64,000 nucleotides of DNA. It comes from Aphrocallistes beatrix. Taxonomy: Eukaryota > Porifera > Hexactinellida > Sceptrulophora > Aphrocallistidae. Location of the stretch: the NCBI GenBank assembly GCA_963281255.1, contig OY725492.1:620001-684000 (forward strand), written 5' to 3'. Shown piece after piece: positions 26,901-37,752 of the stretch. Position 1 is the first letter of the stretch. Every line of letters starts with the position of its first letter. The notes under the pieces are model-generated. The model saw nothing but the letters and a program-made list of their open reading frames with translations. It did not search any database and had not been told where the DNA came from. A program made the translations under genes and the position numbers.

Positions 26901-29900
26901 CCTGGAACATCTCTATCTCCGTGCAAATTAGGCTTGCATCTGTAATTTTATCTAGAGGAGAATTAAATTTAGCAATTATAGATGAATCGAAAGCTGCTCT
27001 ATCTCTAAGTTTAGCTCTGTAACATACAGCTATAGCGAGTATAAGACTCTGTGTCTCAAAACTGAGTTCCGTATCAATGGACAGCTTTGGTAAAACTTTT
27101 TGAAACCATAACATAACTTTCAATGTTCGCTCAACATCTCTCAAACTAACGAAAGAACATTCATCATCTTTCTCTCTCATGAACATCTGAGCAGAATATA
27201 AAACTGTTGTAATAGCTTCGTTAAGAGGAGGAGAACTTGTTTTTCCATCTGGAGATAAATGGATATCCACAATTTTCCGAATATAAGAACGCTCACTTTC
27301 AGGATCAAGTGTTCCAAAGTCCCAAACTAATGGCAAAAGACTATCTGGTAATGGAAGAACTCGGTACACAAGTTCACGAAGTGGGATTTTTCCAAAATGT
27401 TCCCTAACCTTATCACTTGTATTGAACATTCCCAGACCAGCTGAGGTTAGCTTTTTCAACATCTCTTCAGTGTGTCTTCTATAAGGATTGCATGCAGCTA
27501 CGAACTGTAACCGTAAATCATTCGGGATTCTTTCTCCATCAATTCTTCTGTCGCAAAGAATCTCTTTAATCAAGCCAATCGAATAGCTAGTGTTCACTTC
27601 ATCAAAAAAAAGGATTGTATCAATATTTTTTCCGACATTTTCGTTTGCTAAGGCTAGAGCTTTTAGATAATGAGCATAGATGTCCTCTTTGTAAATTTCA
27701 CCATGGATTTTGAAAATTATAAAATTCTGAATATCGCGACTTTTGACTTGTAGCTGACACATAAAGTTAATCAAACGAGTCTTCCCACAGCCTGTTTCAC
27801 CCATTAAGATGACGGGAATGTTGCTACGGAAGCGCATCTGGATGGCGAGCATTTTTTTAAGATTGTCTATGGTAAGCACATAATAGGGATCTGGATCAAT
27901 GGGGAATTGTATTCCCATTACGTTAGCTAAAACGCTAATGATTTTGGATCGATCCCAACTATTGCAATCTTCATCCAGATCTACTTGGTTCATTTTTAGA
28001 GTGTTATAGAGCTGTCGGCTAACTGCCTTCTTCTCTTTCAATCGATTTGAATCAAAGCTGTCTAATAGATCTAAGTTTTTGGATATAGATATTCCAAGAA
28101 AAGTCATTGTTTGTAAATCTTCATTGAAAAATATGTATGGATTCTTCTTTTGCTCCCATCTTCTGTCATAATTGATGCTATACCCCAGAAGATCGTTTAA
28201 TGGTGTGGAGGGCTGTAAAGAGATCCTGAGAGATGGCGTAGTGAAATCTCTGGACATCAATATCAAGCAATCAATCAAAAACTTTTTGAAGCCAAACCAG
28301 CTTTTTTCCAAATCAACTGATTGGAAGTAAATATTCTTTTCACAAGCTATTAATTGATTATTTAAAAAGGAGAGAAAATGATTTATTTCGCTCCATGATG
28401 GGTTTTCAAGTCCAGAGTATTCTACTAGAATTTTCAAATCAATTTCAGAATGAGTTTTAGGATCAAATTTAAATTTATCCATGTTTAGTTTATTTTTCAA
28501 TTGCAAAAGGTAAGCGTTCGTTCGTTTATATACATCAGAGCGCAATTCATGCTCATTGCAACGTGAAACTTGACATCCAGTCATCGTAACAATACCTTCT
28601 TTCTCATCATTCATCCCATTATCCGGTGGTAAACAATCCCATGTAGGAAATAAGTGCAAAAATTCAATCAGTTGTGTTGATCGTGATTTCAAATTGATTT
28701 CTATCATGTAATAATTGTTTTTATTACAACACCAAACATTCTTTGAATTGTCACAAAGGGTTCTCGTGACAAGTAGTTTGAATAAAAATGGTACAAGCTG
28801 TTTATCAGAAATCGAAACGAGATCAAAGTGATAAATTCGTCCATATTCATTATCTGATTGCTGAGACTGAATCAACATTTGAACTGCTTTATCTTCAAAG
28901 CCCTCACTTTCATGAATGGTGATGATAGTATAGAGAGAAGAAATATCAGGAGAATGGGACAAATATTTTAGTTCCTCAGCTCGCCTTAATATAGTAAGAG
29001 ACTTTCCATTACCAGCTGATTCAGAAGTTACAACTCTAATAAAGTACTTCTCTGGATCAACTTTACAAGCTGCTTTGTCTGAAATAAAATCGGGACGTTG
29101 CGAAATTCTTTTGAAAACTAATGCCTTGAGTTCTTCCTTCGAATGAATTTGTGGAATGATTCTCTTGTATTTTTCAAGAGCAGTTGCCATATACGAAGAG
29201 TGCTTAGCTTCATCTGAGCATAAAAAGAATAATCGAAAAGGTGCAGCTTTATTCAAATTGGAGAGGAAATCATTTAGTAAACAAATACAATTCACGGCAA
29301 TTTCGTATTTCAATTTTTCAATAAAAGCAATGCAAAAGATAAATGAGTAGTGCTGAACTTTTAAAGATCGCCTTAAAAAGATTTCAATATCTTCTAGAGT
29401 TGTCGCATCAGAACAAACCAAAATTTCATGAGATAGAGGGAGATCGTAGCCATCGTCAGAAGGCATATAGATGGATAATATACAGTCTAACATCTCTGAG
29501 TTAGTAGGAAATATTATGTTAGGTTCTCCTTGTTTGAAAGTGAGTGGAAAATATCGTTTTACTTGATGTTTTAAATTGTTTCCAAATAATTCGAAAATTC
29601 TTTCTAAAGTATCCAGAGAAGTTAAGATTTTCTCAGTTCTTTTTTCATACAAAGACTGTAATTGTGATTTTGGGACATTCGTTTCCAATGAATTAACTTC
29701 TTCATCGTTGGGTTCATTTTGAGATGGCACCTCAAATGGATCAGCTGGATCAAATATAAAGGTTCTACGATTTAGAGGGGTACATGGTGAGTTGAAAGGC
29801 ATATAATCTAGAGGAGAATCTGATTCAATAAACGATATTCGACTTCTGCGTTTAGATTCAAAAGATGAATTAGAGTCGGCGCTTGTAATCGATATAGTAT

Positions 29901-32900
29901 CGGAATGAAGTATGAAGTCAAACTGTTGGAGATTTCTTTTCACATCTTCTTCAAGCAAGCCTTCCTGGATAAAAGAGAGCAAATGAAAGAGTTGTTGGTT
30001 TAGTCTTCTATTCGGGTCTTCCATGAAAAGTTGTATCCCCATTTGGATTGTTATGATTTGAGAAGATGTGAAATAGTTCAAAAAGTAATGCTTATCACGA
30101 GCTTTTTTAAGCTTAGTTGTCCAATTGCTATACTCGTTTTCAAGAAAGGCAGTATCTTCCTTAATAAGTTGGATATCATTGCAAGAGTAAGTTATGAGCA
30201 AGGTAGGACATGTCGCAATTGTTCTAAAAAAGACACTGCCTGACGAATACAATTTCGATATTACTTCAGAGAATTTCAACACCACTTCTAAAAGAATTTG
30301 AAATTGTGTCCCAATTGCACCACCATGACTTTCGGATCTAATTAGTACAACTTCACTCAGCATCTCTTTGAGTTCGTGAAGAGAGTGCACTTTAGAATCA
30401 GTTTGTTGGTTTCCACGAGAGATTTGGATAGACACCATATCTTCAATATTCCTGAGACATCCTTCGAAACTTAGAACTAAATCGCCATTCGACATTAAAT
30501 TTTTAATTTTGGAAATGACACCACCACCAATTGAACTATGCTTGAATTTCAATTGTTTCCAAAAGTCCAAATGCATTTCCTTAGTACAGTCATTACTCAT
30601 TTCTAAAATAGTAGATTCGTTTTGTTCACACGATTTAACATTGTAATGTATCGTCTCTAGCATCATTAGAAAGGTTTCTTCATCCGTTTCATTTTGAGAT
30701 TCAAAAACAAATGGCGCAAATATTCTACAAACAGTTTTAAAGCAAGTAATACGATTGATTTCAAACGTAGAATTGTTACACTGATTTAGTGCTAAATCAG
30801 TGAAGTTGTCTAGTTCTATTTGGTTTTTCAAATTTTCGCTTACCCACTTAAAGAGGGTAGTGCAAACTAACATCTGTTTGAGAATTTTAATATGCAATTT
30901 TTTACAATTTGACAACTTATTTCCAATATTAACCATGTCCTCTGTCACTGATTTCAATTCCTTATCTTCCAAATTTAAATCTTCAATTAACTTAATTGTT
31001 TCGAATTTACCATTCATAAAATATGCTTCTTTGACCTCAAAAATAATACGAGAAATCAACTTTACTTGGCTCAATTTAAAGTAACAATCCACCTTGTTCA
31101 GAGATTCTGTTTTATTAGCTTCGTTGTATAAACGCTTGAGATTTACAATTTCAATCGCTTTTAAGAGATGATCTATTTCTTCCTCCATTTTGACTGGATC
31201 TTCTAAGTTGAAGCATTTCTTCAATTTTGATAGTAGAATTTCCATATCAAGAAGTTCACAAACGCTGATGGACACAAAATTTAAAGAATTAAACCAAATT
31301 TTGTCGAGGATAATTTCTAATTCAATCCATTCGCTTTGGTTCTCTTTGAAATAGTCTTGAAATGTAATTGCAAACGTATTCATGAAAAATTGAGATTGAA
31401 GAAGATGAGATAAGGATCCTAGCATTGTGACAAATGCTGGTTTATTTAAGAATGCTTCATGCTCAGAACCTGGTAAGATAACTAGATGATGACAAATTGA
31501 AGAGATAGACATGTATTTATAATTAAGTTTTAGGAAATAAGAGAGTACTTGAGAAATCTTCTTTGTTTGGGTGTAATCTAGCAATGTTTTCAAATCATTC
31601 ATTCGTCGACGGAATTGTAAAAATGTTTCTAATTGCTCTTTGTTGTGTAAAATGGATGCGTCGAAAGTAGTTCGAACAGACAATTCATGATCACTTCCTG
31701 AAACTGATTGCAATAAATTGAAAAAATTGTGATCAAATTTAAAGATAAGTTCTAAATCTTTTGTTTTGATAGATTGATCTTGGAATGAAGTAACAAGAGA
31801 TTTGCCAGTACTTATAACTAATTCAATCAGAGTGGCTGCATCATCATGACCAAGTTCTTCAAAGTGTTTCGGTTGACAATAATTGATGAATTTAGGCCAC
31901 CATGTTGTAGATAGAATGTACTTTACTGGATCGCATTTAAGAAGTTTTGAGATGCATTCGAAGAGCTTGGTGAATATTTCTGCAATTAAGTTAAAGCGTT
32001 TAATCGGGACTTCAACTAAACACCTGACACACATTTCATAATCTTGTTCTGGAGTTTGAGATTCATTTAATTCAAACATCACTTCATTGCAGAGAGAATC
32101 TTTCAAAGTATCCGAAGGGCTGATTTGAGTGTAAGAAATACATAGATTAACTAGAGCATCTAAAATGGTTCCCAAATCTTGTACTGCCAATTTCTTTCTA
32201 AACAACTCATCAATAGCAAAAACAAACTCGTAAGATTCAGGATAGTGAATTTTATATAAAGAATCCCAATCATCAGCTACCTCACTCACAAAATCAGATG
32301 TATATCTTGAATTTAGTACATCTGGATTAAGACATTCTCCTACAATTTTAAGAAGAGTCTTCGCAGAGACTAAGTTAAATATCTTCTTACATGCTAAATG
32401 GAAAGATTCATCTGATAGCAATTGTGGGAACTTTTCATCGAATAAACTCAATAATCTTGCTAAGACTCGCAGAATAAGTTTGGATTCTTCCAGGTGGATA
32501 CAGTGTTGCGTTTCATCCTCGTCATTAATCACAACAAGCATTTTGAATATCACATCACATGTTTGACAAATATCTTCCTCATTCATGCTCAGGTGTTCAA
32601 TTTGTTCAGATTTATCTAAAAACGTTATAAATACAGATTCACGAAGTTTGTAGTCTTGTTCTATGAAGCATGGCCATTTCCTAACACGATACAGCAGTAC
32701 ACACATGAAAGACAAAAGATGGGTGGGAAATAGCTCGAGGAGTTGTGGAAAAGAATCATCACTCATTGATAGAAGTATGATGGAATTGGCTAAGAGAGGA
32801 TCAACAATACAAAAGTTTTCGATTGCATTATGGATTATTGACATCTCTATTTTGTTATTGCACTGAAATTCTGTATCTAAAGGTAAACCCCAAAATTCAT

Positions 32901-34137
32901 TATTTTCAAACTCATGTTTATTACATGCGACTTCATATTCAGTTTGAGAATCAAAAATAATGTGATAAAGTGGAAGAAAATTAATTAACAATCCAATCTC
33001 CTGTTCAGCAATGTACTTCATAGCATCATGAAGTATCAGAGGTGATGAAATAATATTAGATTGATAGGATAATAAACCATTCAATCGGGATTGATCATGG
33101 AGAAGTGTTAAATATTTTTGAGAACTCATCGTGTGTAATAAACATAGAAATAACTCATCGGAAAATGGTTGAATAAGTTCTTTTTCAAATGTTAAAAATA
33201 GGAGCAAAAATTTCGAATGAAATGGGATGGAGCTATCATAATTTAATGCTTGCATTAACCAATTCTTTAACAAATCTATCGATAATTCATGCACTTTTTC
33301 CTCTGAGTCATAAAGCAACCAATTTTTATTTGTTTTAAAAAATCTTTTCTCATTATAATATCCATAACAAAGTGGAAACAAAACATCTCGGATATTATTG
33401 CCTATTTCCATAAATGACGATCGCGATAGATCTCTTATTGGAGGAATGAATAGATTGAATGATATCATCAAACGTTTCAGAGGATCTGTAAAATCTGATT
33501 CACTCTGTGTTCCATCTGGTAGGATAATCATGTCGTATTTTGTAACTATATTATTTTCTGAAAAATTTGAATTGTCTATTATTAAAGTTCTCGAACAATC
33601 CTCATGTGGTATATACAAGTTTTCTCCCTCTTCATCCAAATAATATTTATAAGGAATTGAAAGAAAATTTTCAGATTTTTCAATGGAAGAAAGAATTTTT
33701 GCACCAAGTTTGATGATATTATCCAGTATAATGAAATCATTCCCTTCATAATGCATTATTCTAGAATTAAAAGGGCCCTCAAATGCCAAATTTAGCTCTC
33801 CAAATTGAGTTTGTAAAAACTTGAGAGAAACCTTACCTCTAACTTTATCAAAGTCGCTTTTCAATATTCCTGCCACGAAAATAATAATCGCTCTATCTGC
33901 TCTGATGATTGACTTTTGAGACGTACTAGAAGTAGATTTCCAAAAGTGGTGTTTACGCATTGGTCGATGTGTTTTTGTGACAATCTGCTCTTTAATTACC
34001 ACTGGTTCATCAGGTTCCTTAGCGGCTAGAGGTCCACCACATACACAACAGCGTTCATTAAATGCAGGCAAACCATTTGGCATCATTTCATGAACCTTGC
34101 AGGCTTTATCAACGCAAAATTTATTGCCTTGATCCAT
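7466..34137 (-). CDS. RNF213 (mysterin)-like AAA+ giant protein, copy A, complete, no RING or RZ finger
   Basis: 25 exons (high to low): 34137-24607, 21550-21385, 21096-20653, 20448-20273, 19666-19239, 18859-18718, 17152-17064, 16946-16890, 16450-16409, 16361-16101, 15981-15861, 15275-14805, 14668-14546, 13585-13457, 13268-12990, 12799-12645, 11448-11102, 10845-10680, 10615-10320, 10065-9792, 9384-9108, 8761-8564, 8495-8406, 8245-8082, 7628-7466. All junctions are GT-AG and in phase, totalling 4,862 residues (human RNF213 is about 5,200). Exon 1 holds the N-terminus and AAA+ ring. Exons 2-25 match the RNF213 E3 shell and C-terminal domain. Example blocks are SKDSNQLYR, HLVQDITDVATITNKTFEEA, TRYLPDYARLRIKLIQ, LDNVILSNATYSF and SVSQTVSIWSNL. 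No C-x2-C/C-x-H cluster exists where the RING (about residues 3600-3690) or the RZ finger (about residue 4153) should be. Weak donors (exon 8 GTAACT, exon 13 GTTTTG) make small junctions the least certain part. Copy B supports each from exon 6 on. Confidence 0.9.
9427..9735. mobile_element. hAT-like MITE shared by copies A and B
   Basis: It begins cagtggtgtagtgctcaaaa and ends in a G/C-rich block gggagcaccaccccctactc running to cctgcaatacac. The same element sits at the same intron position in copy B (51711-52003), so it was present before A and B separated. Confidence 0.6.
11476..11895 (+). repeat. Full-length R1 repeat
   Basis: The head acaagcgcgcttcgcttgca is followed by two perfect hairpins (ggcggacac-ttt-gtgtccgcc and ggcgccc-tgc-gggcgcc), then about 340 bp of AT-rich body with gatgacgtcataac, gatgagtcatcat and aatgacgtcataattcc. 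It lies in intron 16 of copy A. In copy B the matching intron diverges at exactly this point (55457), so B lacks it. Confidence 0.85.
12097..12283. mobile_element. 190-bp CAGTCAGG MITE
   Basis: Ends tacagtcagggccgcttatt and aataagcgaccctgactgta are inverted. Internal sub-repeats 'cgcttaatatgaac' are typical of the family. TA borders suit a Tc1/mariner or pogo-type element. Confidence 0.8.
12645..12799 (-). other. Exon 16 of copy A, at the RZ-finger junction
   Basis: In human RNF213 the RZ finger (C-P-N-G-H ... G-E-C-G ... C-x2-C) lies between the 'FLPTMPED' helix and the 'HVLGNPQRR' segment. Here exon 15 ends ALQNRFFPAIYE and exon 16 begins GVDCPNIFGRSRIRS, then continues to HKLGDPFCRSKRP. 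Both flanks are present and the junction is phase 0, but the finger itself is missing. Copy B has the same structure (exon 56239-56393). Exon 16 is rich in Lys/Arg/Glu. Confidence 0.7.
13934..14389. mobile_element. Fold-back transposon with CATA ends and 7-bp target duplication
   Basis: Arms of about 200 bp are near-perfect inverted repeats: cataacaatccatacataag at the left and the inverse of it at the right, both leading into 'ggcactgccgcgcac'. The flanking direct repeat gtttaac is exact at 13927-13933 and 14390-14396. It belongs to the same family as 44120-46000. It lies in intron 13 of copy A and is absent from copy B. Confidence 0.85.
17280..17690. mobile_element. GC-rich hAT-type MITE with 8-bp target duplication
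   Basis: Ends cctaggcgtcgga and tccgacgcctatg are inverted. The 8-bp direct repeat ccttcctc is exact at 17272-17279 and 17691-17698. The interior is a chain of 'cgggtagagccgggca'-like GC repeats, very unlike the AT-rich surroundings. It lies in intron 6 of copy A. Confidence 0.85.
17704..18488. mobile_element. hAT-type element interrupted by an R1 repeat
   Basis: Ends cagagttgcacgcgggccg and cggcccgtgtgcaactctg are inverted. The flanks ctctcaat (17696-17703) and ctcccaat (18489-18496) match in 7 of 8 bases. An R1 repeat occupies the middle. Copy B has an uninterrupted site at about 61900-61930, so this insertion postdates the A/B split. Confidence 0.75.
17945..18345 (-). repeat. R1 repeat, reverse orientation, nested in a hAT-type element
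   Basis: The GC-rich head lies at the right end (cggacacagtgtccgccagc, then aagcgaagcgcgcttgt). The body with aattatgacgtcattgtcac lies at the left, next to (ta)n and (ga)n tracts at 17911-17950. Confidence 0.8.
19888..20170. mobile_element. hAT-type MITE
   Basis: Ends caggggttcttaaacttttt and ctagtttaagaacccctg are inverted. The flanks gcctatat (19880-19887) and gtctatat (20171-20178) agree in 7 of 8. It contains a ccccccctggggggggg tract. It lies in intron 4 of copy A. Confidence 0.85.
21676..21755 (+). repeat. R1 repeat head only
   Basis: Reads acaagcgcgcttccttgcgc, then tgcagacactttgtgtctgca, a hairpin, then a decayed 'gacgcct' end. The AT-rich body is absent. It lies in intron 1 of copy A. 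Confidence 0.6.
21823..22135. mobile_element. Arm of the fold-back element of 2759-3532, split by a MITE
   Basis: 21823-21873 and 22061-22100 together rebuild the arm seen at 2810-2930 (ttagagattgtaattcgaat, then attctca-gattttaaaagat). The 190-bp MITE at 21874-22060 interrupts it. Confidence 0.75.
21874..22060. mobile_element. 190-bp CAGTCAGG MITE inserted into another element
   Basis: Ends tacagtcggagtcgcttatt and aataagggaacctgactgta are inverted. The uninterrupted sequence at 2866-2876 reads cgaatattctc. Here it reads cgaaTA...TAttctc, so a TA was duplicated on insertion. Confidence 0.85.
22386..22835 (+). repeat. R1 repeat, forward
   Basis: The head acaagcgcgcttcgcttgct is followed by the body with gatgacgtcataacagagtg, gatgagtcatcatttttt and gtcgaaaaactgaaatttct. 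It lies in intron 1 of copy A, head to head with a shorter inverted copy just to the right. Confidence 0.8.
22838..23008 (-). repeat. R1 repeat, reverse, partial
   Basis: The body 'cgatatcgattataacaata' leads to a head at the right end (aagcgaagcgcacttgt), inverted relative to 22386-22835. The pair could fold into a long hairpin. Confidence 0.7.
23206..23712. repeat. Palindromic tandem repeat CGTCCCGTAAATTAGGCATCT with inverted arms
   Basis: 23308-23640 is built of units like gtcccgtaaattaggcatct in alternating orientation, joined by 'ctagatttt(a/c)cgggact'. About 90-bp inverted arms flank it: 23206-23300 (caattcttcaatcaattcgg) and 23632-23712 (the inverse, ctgaattgattgatgaact). A single arm relative is at 22310-22380. 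No ORF is present. It lies in intron 1 of copy A. Confidence 0.75.
24607..34137 (-). CDS. Giant exon 1 of copy A: N-terminal region and AAA+ motor
   Basis: A single 3,177-codon exon. The N-terminus has cysteines in CVDKACKVH...CCVCGGPL, comparable to the C-x2-C pairs that open human RNF213. A long helical, low-similarity region follows. Motor motifs: SAGNGKSL near residue 1705 (degenerate first AAA unit), Walker A GETGCGKTR near 2110 with Walker B ILFFDEVNTS near 2173, and Walker A GKPGTSKSLAK near 2450 with Walker B VVLDEVGLAED near 2520. NWALDPAKMNRGI (near 2565) and PLINRLEKHNL (near 2860) are RNF213 landmarks. Both nucleotide-binding units look catalytically complete. The donor GTATGT follows at 24606. 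The reading frame stays open a further 29 codons into the intron, which explains a longer apparent ORF. The start ATG is the first in frame. Nothing recognisable as a promoter was seen upstream. Confidence 0.93.
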
Positions 34138-34497
34138 TTCAGAGCAAACCGCTTTAAATATTCATAGAACTATTGCAGAATTAATAAATAAACATTATAA
34201 TAAATTTTATATACGTAATAGCAAAGCGCATAAGAGGTGTACGCAAGTTATTTGAGCCGTGGCCGCCATAGTTTCATTTTGTTTGCGCTATATTTCGGAC
34301 TGAGGGTCTTGGAACTTTCGAAAGAGCTGCGAATGGACCAACGACCCATGGGTCGATGGGTTAATGGTTCACCCAGGGAGTGACCCATCGATAATAGTTA
34401 TCATATTTGCAGAACTCTATGCGATGCTCACAGTGTATCGAAGCTGGCTCGGGAGGGGATCAGGAAGGGTCGTAAATTTATGGTCGGTCTTGTTGGA

Positions 34498-34600
34498 TTT
34501 CATTTGTTGGGAGGTCCCCCCCAAACTTGGAGGAGACCCACCCAAATTGACAAATTCATAAGAAATTTGGGGTCACCCCCAATTTTAGGGGGAACTCATT
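34498..34600. repeat. Short version of the G-run/C-run repeat
   Basis: ggaggtccccccc, aaatttggggtcaccccc and aattttaggggga alternate, as in the longer array at 62655-62990. Confidence 0.6.
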
Positions 34601-34918
34601 TATGTATATGTGTTCCTCTTATTTAAAGGATTCAAAATTAATTCAGAGGAATACTTGGATTTAAATTTGGTATCGCCCCTCCAACTGAATTGCTTGTTCG
34701 AAATTAGCCACGAGAGATTCATGTTCTCTTTTCTTTGGTATATTGTTACATATATTTTGAAATTACTAATTTAAATGCACTTTTACGACTATAATTAAAT
34801 GTTCTATCGTCTATTTCGCCCCAGGTCTACCCTCTGGAACAACCCAACTCCTATACTGATACGGTTGCCGTTTTTTAGAAATATTTGAAAGGTTTACTTT
34901 GAAGTTAATTACTTTTCA

Positions 34919-35135
34919 TTACTGTATTTTCCTGAATACCGCCCTGATGTTATTTTATTCTTGCGCATACAAAACCCCAGAATTCAAGCCACCCGTCATT
35001 ACTCGGATTCACATACAATATCCACTAAATTAGTTATACGTACCTATACTGCTAGTCATTATAATTGCCATAATTCCTGAAGATTCGATCCAGGGATTAT
35101 TCAGGCCCTTGGGGGGTAAATACGGTATCTTGATT
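34919..35135. mobile_element. MITE with TACYGTATTT ends
   Basis: The left end actgtattttcctgaatacc and the right end ggggggtaaatacggtat are inverted with mismatches, leading into complementary 'cgccctga' and 'tcaggccc' blocks. Confidence 0.5.
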
Positions 35136-35537
35136 GTAATAATATAAATAGCTAGAAATGAAAATATGATATGATGCATATGAGATACACTAACCTTATT
35201 TTGTTGCGGTTGATGTTAATTAGATAATGGGTTGCGAATAAATTCTGGGATAAAGTAATTTTAGTGTTTCAACTGCTGTGTATTTTACTGTTCTTTTCAG
35301 CTTCCAATAATGTCCTAGATTAACTTTATGATATGGATTTGTATTGAGCATAATAATACTTTCAATCTTGTGGTTTTGCTTAAGAAATATTAGATGTGTA
35401 TAATTATACGTAATCTGATAGTAGAGTGTACTCTTACAAATTATACAAAACAGTGATTTGTAAAACTATAAATAGGGTAGAAATAAATATATAATTAATG
35501 TGGTTGATTTTAAAACAATAAAATAAGTATGTTAATT

Positions 35538-35782
35538 TACTGTCCCGGCAAAAAGATTTTAGTATTTTCTAATTTTTTGTGAATTTATCCGGTAATAAAC
35601 ATATTATATAGTATTTTAATTAAATATTTCATACTTTTCGTGTTATAGAAAGAGTAGACTCTAGATTTTCATTTCATTAAATTGATAAAAAATATTCTGC
35701 AATATTATAATTTGTTATTTTTGCTAAAACTAGAAGATTCATATTTTACATAAAATATTCCAGACTTTTTGCCGGGACTGTA
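35538..35782. mobile_element. MITE with ACWGTCCCGGC ends
   Basis: Left end actgtcccggcaaaaagatt; right end ctttttgccgggactgta. Inverted ends of about 25 bp surround an AT-rich interior without an ORF. The ends resemble Tc1/mariner-type MITEs. Confidence 0.75.
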
Positions 35783-36304
35783 TATAAGTAGTATGGTTGG
35801 ATTAAATTACGTAGTTTAACCACAATTTCTCTCTATTGCTATCTTCAAACCATTTTGATGTAAATCGGTGTGTAGAATTCATGAAAACGATCAGTATATA
35901 ATGTACGAAGCTATATATACCTGCATAATCGAACCATTTTTACGGAATCAAAATTGACTAATCTAGCCAATCCCTAGTCCAAGTCCACTGATCAACACCA
36001 TTGCCTTAGTGTATAGAACGCTATGTATATTGTCCAAATCCCTTACGAGTAACGGAATGGAACTGCACTTATCAGTCTGTCGACTGACATTCTTTCTAAG
36101 CCAATTAGGCTGAGCAAGTTTAGTAGATAATCATAATGGGGGCCTAGAGGGAATCAGAAACCCTCGAATAAACAACCACAAAATTTACAAACAGAAAAAG
36201 TATACCATACCTAATGTATGTTTATACGTACTGAAAATAGTATTTCAATCTAACTGGAGTACTGGGAAACAGGTTTCTGGTCCTTTCTTGAACATATCCT
36301 CACT

Positions 36305-37228
36305 TTATTGTTTAGATTTCAGATCCGCAGCATTTCCGCAAGCGCCCTTCGGAGCATCTTTTTCTGTATTTTTCTCCTCTTCCCTTTCTTCATTATCTCC
36401 AAATAAGTCCGCAAATTCCTCCTCATTCAATCCTCTAATCAACATTAGCAATAATAGCCCTAGTACAGCCCTTTTCACCTCTTCTTCATTAGCTGGTTTC
36501 TTTTTTTTCTGTTCTTCCGTTAGCGTTTTTGCCTCCTTCATAATTTCGCATGTGCACACCATACTACCTGTATCGTCTCGTATCGCATCAATTTTAGATA
36601 GCACTTCCATCTTTATTTGCTTACAATACTCCTGATCTGGACAGCTGCCTGAAATGCACATCCAATCTGGTTTGGCCTTATCAATTATTGTACCATTAAA
36701 TTCTTTAAGTTTTTTATTATTTAGTTCAGCTTCAATCAATTGCATTTGTTTGTCGTAGGAGTATTTGTCTTCTTTCAGTTTTTGATCTACTTTAGTAAAC
36801 ACCGGGATCACATAGCTGTAGAACTCCTCGTGCGATATTAACTTTTCAAATAATTTGAAAGACTCGACTAGATCTCGACTTATCCTCTCAATCGAGCTGA
36901 TTACATATAGGAATGCGTCTACTCCGTCCTGTGCTTCGTAGAATGCGTCGGCTAGGTCTTTCCTTATTTCTTCCGGATTTCTATAATCTCCAAAACCAGG
37001 CGTATCGATTACACGGAGTAAAATGTCGTTTGGAAGCTTCCTGCAGCCACACATACTCTGAGAAGTGACCGCTGCAAGATCATCTCCAGACTTGAAATAG
37101 TTGCTGCCTAGGAGGAAATTTCCGAGGGTGCTCTTTCCAGATCCCATCTTCCCTACAAGCATGATTGTGTACTCTTTGTTGTTTTGCTTCTTTTTTACAA
37201 TCGCTCCATGTCCATGCTTGTTGCCCAT
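36305..37228 (-). CDS. AIG1/GIMAP-family GTPase, intact G motifs
   Basis: 307-residue intronless frame. AIG1-type GTP-binding domain from about residue 18: G1 VGKMGSGKSTLGN, a following TSQSMCG segment as the likely G2 switch, G3 DTPGFGD, and G4 FTKVD. All nucleotide-contacting residues expected for the family are present. The start MGNKHGHG places Gly at position 2, so N-myristoylation and membrane anchoring are possible. The C-terminus has a Lys-rich stretch, a hydrophobic helix (VLGLLLLMLIRGL) and an acidic Glu-rich tail. GIMAP/IAN proteins act as membrane-coating GTPases in vertebrate lymphocytes and plants. In invertebrates the role is less clear. It lies 2.2 kb upstream of RNF213-like copy A, same strand, and 524 bp downstream of a degenerate relative. 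Confidence 0.9.
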   Translation of the reverse strand: MGNKHGHGAIVKKKQNNKEYTIMLVGKMGSGKSTLGNFLLGSNYFKSGDDLAAVTSQSMCGCRKLPNDILLRVIDTPGFGDYRNPEEIRKDLADAFYEAQDGVDAFLYVISSIERISRDLVESFKLFEKLISHEEFYSYVIPVFTKVDQKLKEDKYSYDKQMQLIEAELNNKKLKEFNGTIIDKAKPDWMCISGSCPDQEYCKQIKMEVLSKIDAIRDDTGSMVCTCEIMKEAKTLTEEQKKKKPANEEEVKRAVLGLLLLMLIRGLNEEEFADLFGDNEEREEEKNTEKDAPKGACGNAADLKSKQ

Positions 37229-37752
37229 TTTTTATTTCAAAATTGCTAATTTTACTCAAAGAAAATTGTGTCAATGTTTTTGTCATTATATTATTCTATT
37301 TGATTACGATATAAAAAACAGGAAAACTACGTAGAACTGAAATAAATTACGTATGGCTCGTAAAATGATACACTTGGTTACATCTCCCTTATCATAATAC
37401 ATCACCTGTGTTCCTAATGTTTAGAAATCTGGAAGCAGTTTAGGAGAAAATTTAGAATAATTGAATGCTCAAAAATTAGAGCAAGTTTTAAACCAAAAAT
37501 CAGAAAATATGAAATACCTTTTTACAAATTTTAGATTTAAATATAGAGTAATGCATTTGTTATGAATTAGTTAATGTCTGAATTTTAACTTTTACCTTAT
37601 TTACTAATAGAGCGACGGTAAATAAGTACATCATTTTAGTGGCCTAAAAATACACAATAAATTCAAAAACTCTCCATGCAAATGTTTCAAGCATTCTAAT
37701 AGAGTTTAACAGTTCTACATGCTATTCTTCAGATTTTCCTGTAAGATTATAT

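Larger units (their letters stand above)
34138..36304. other. Intergenic region upstream of copy A
   Basis: It contains the presumed promoter and 5' UTR of copy A (34138 upward, AT-rich, no clear TATA position), a G/C-run repeat, two MITEs and the 3' flank of the AIG1-family gene. No other coding region was recognised. Confidence 0.6.
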
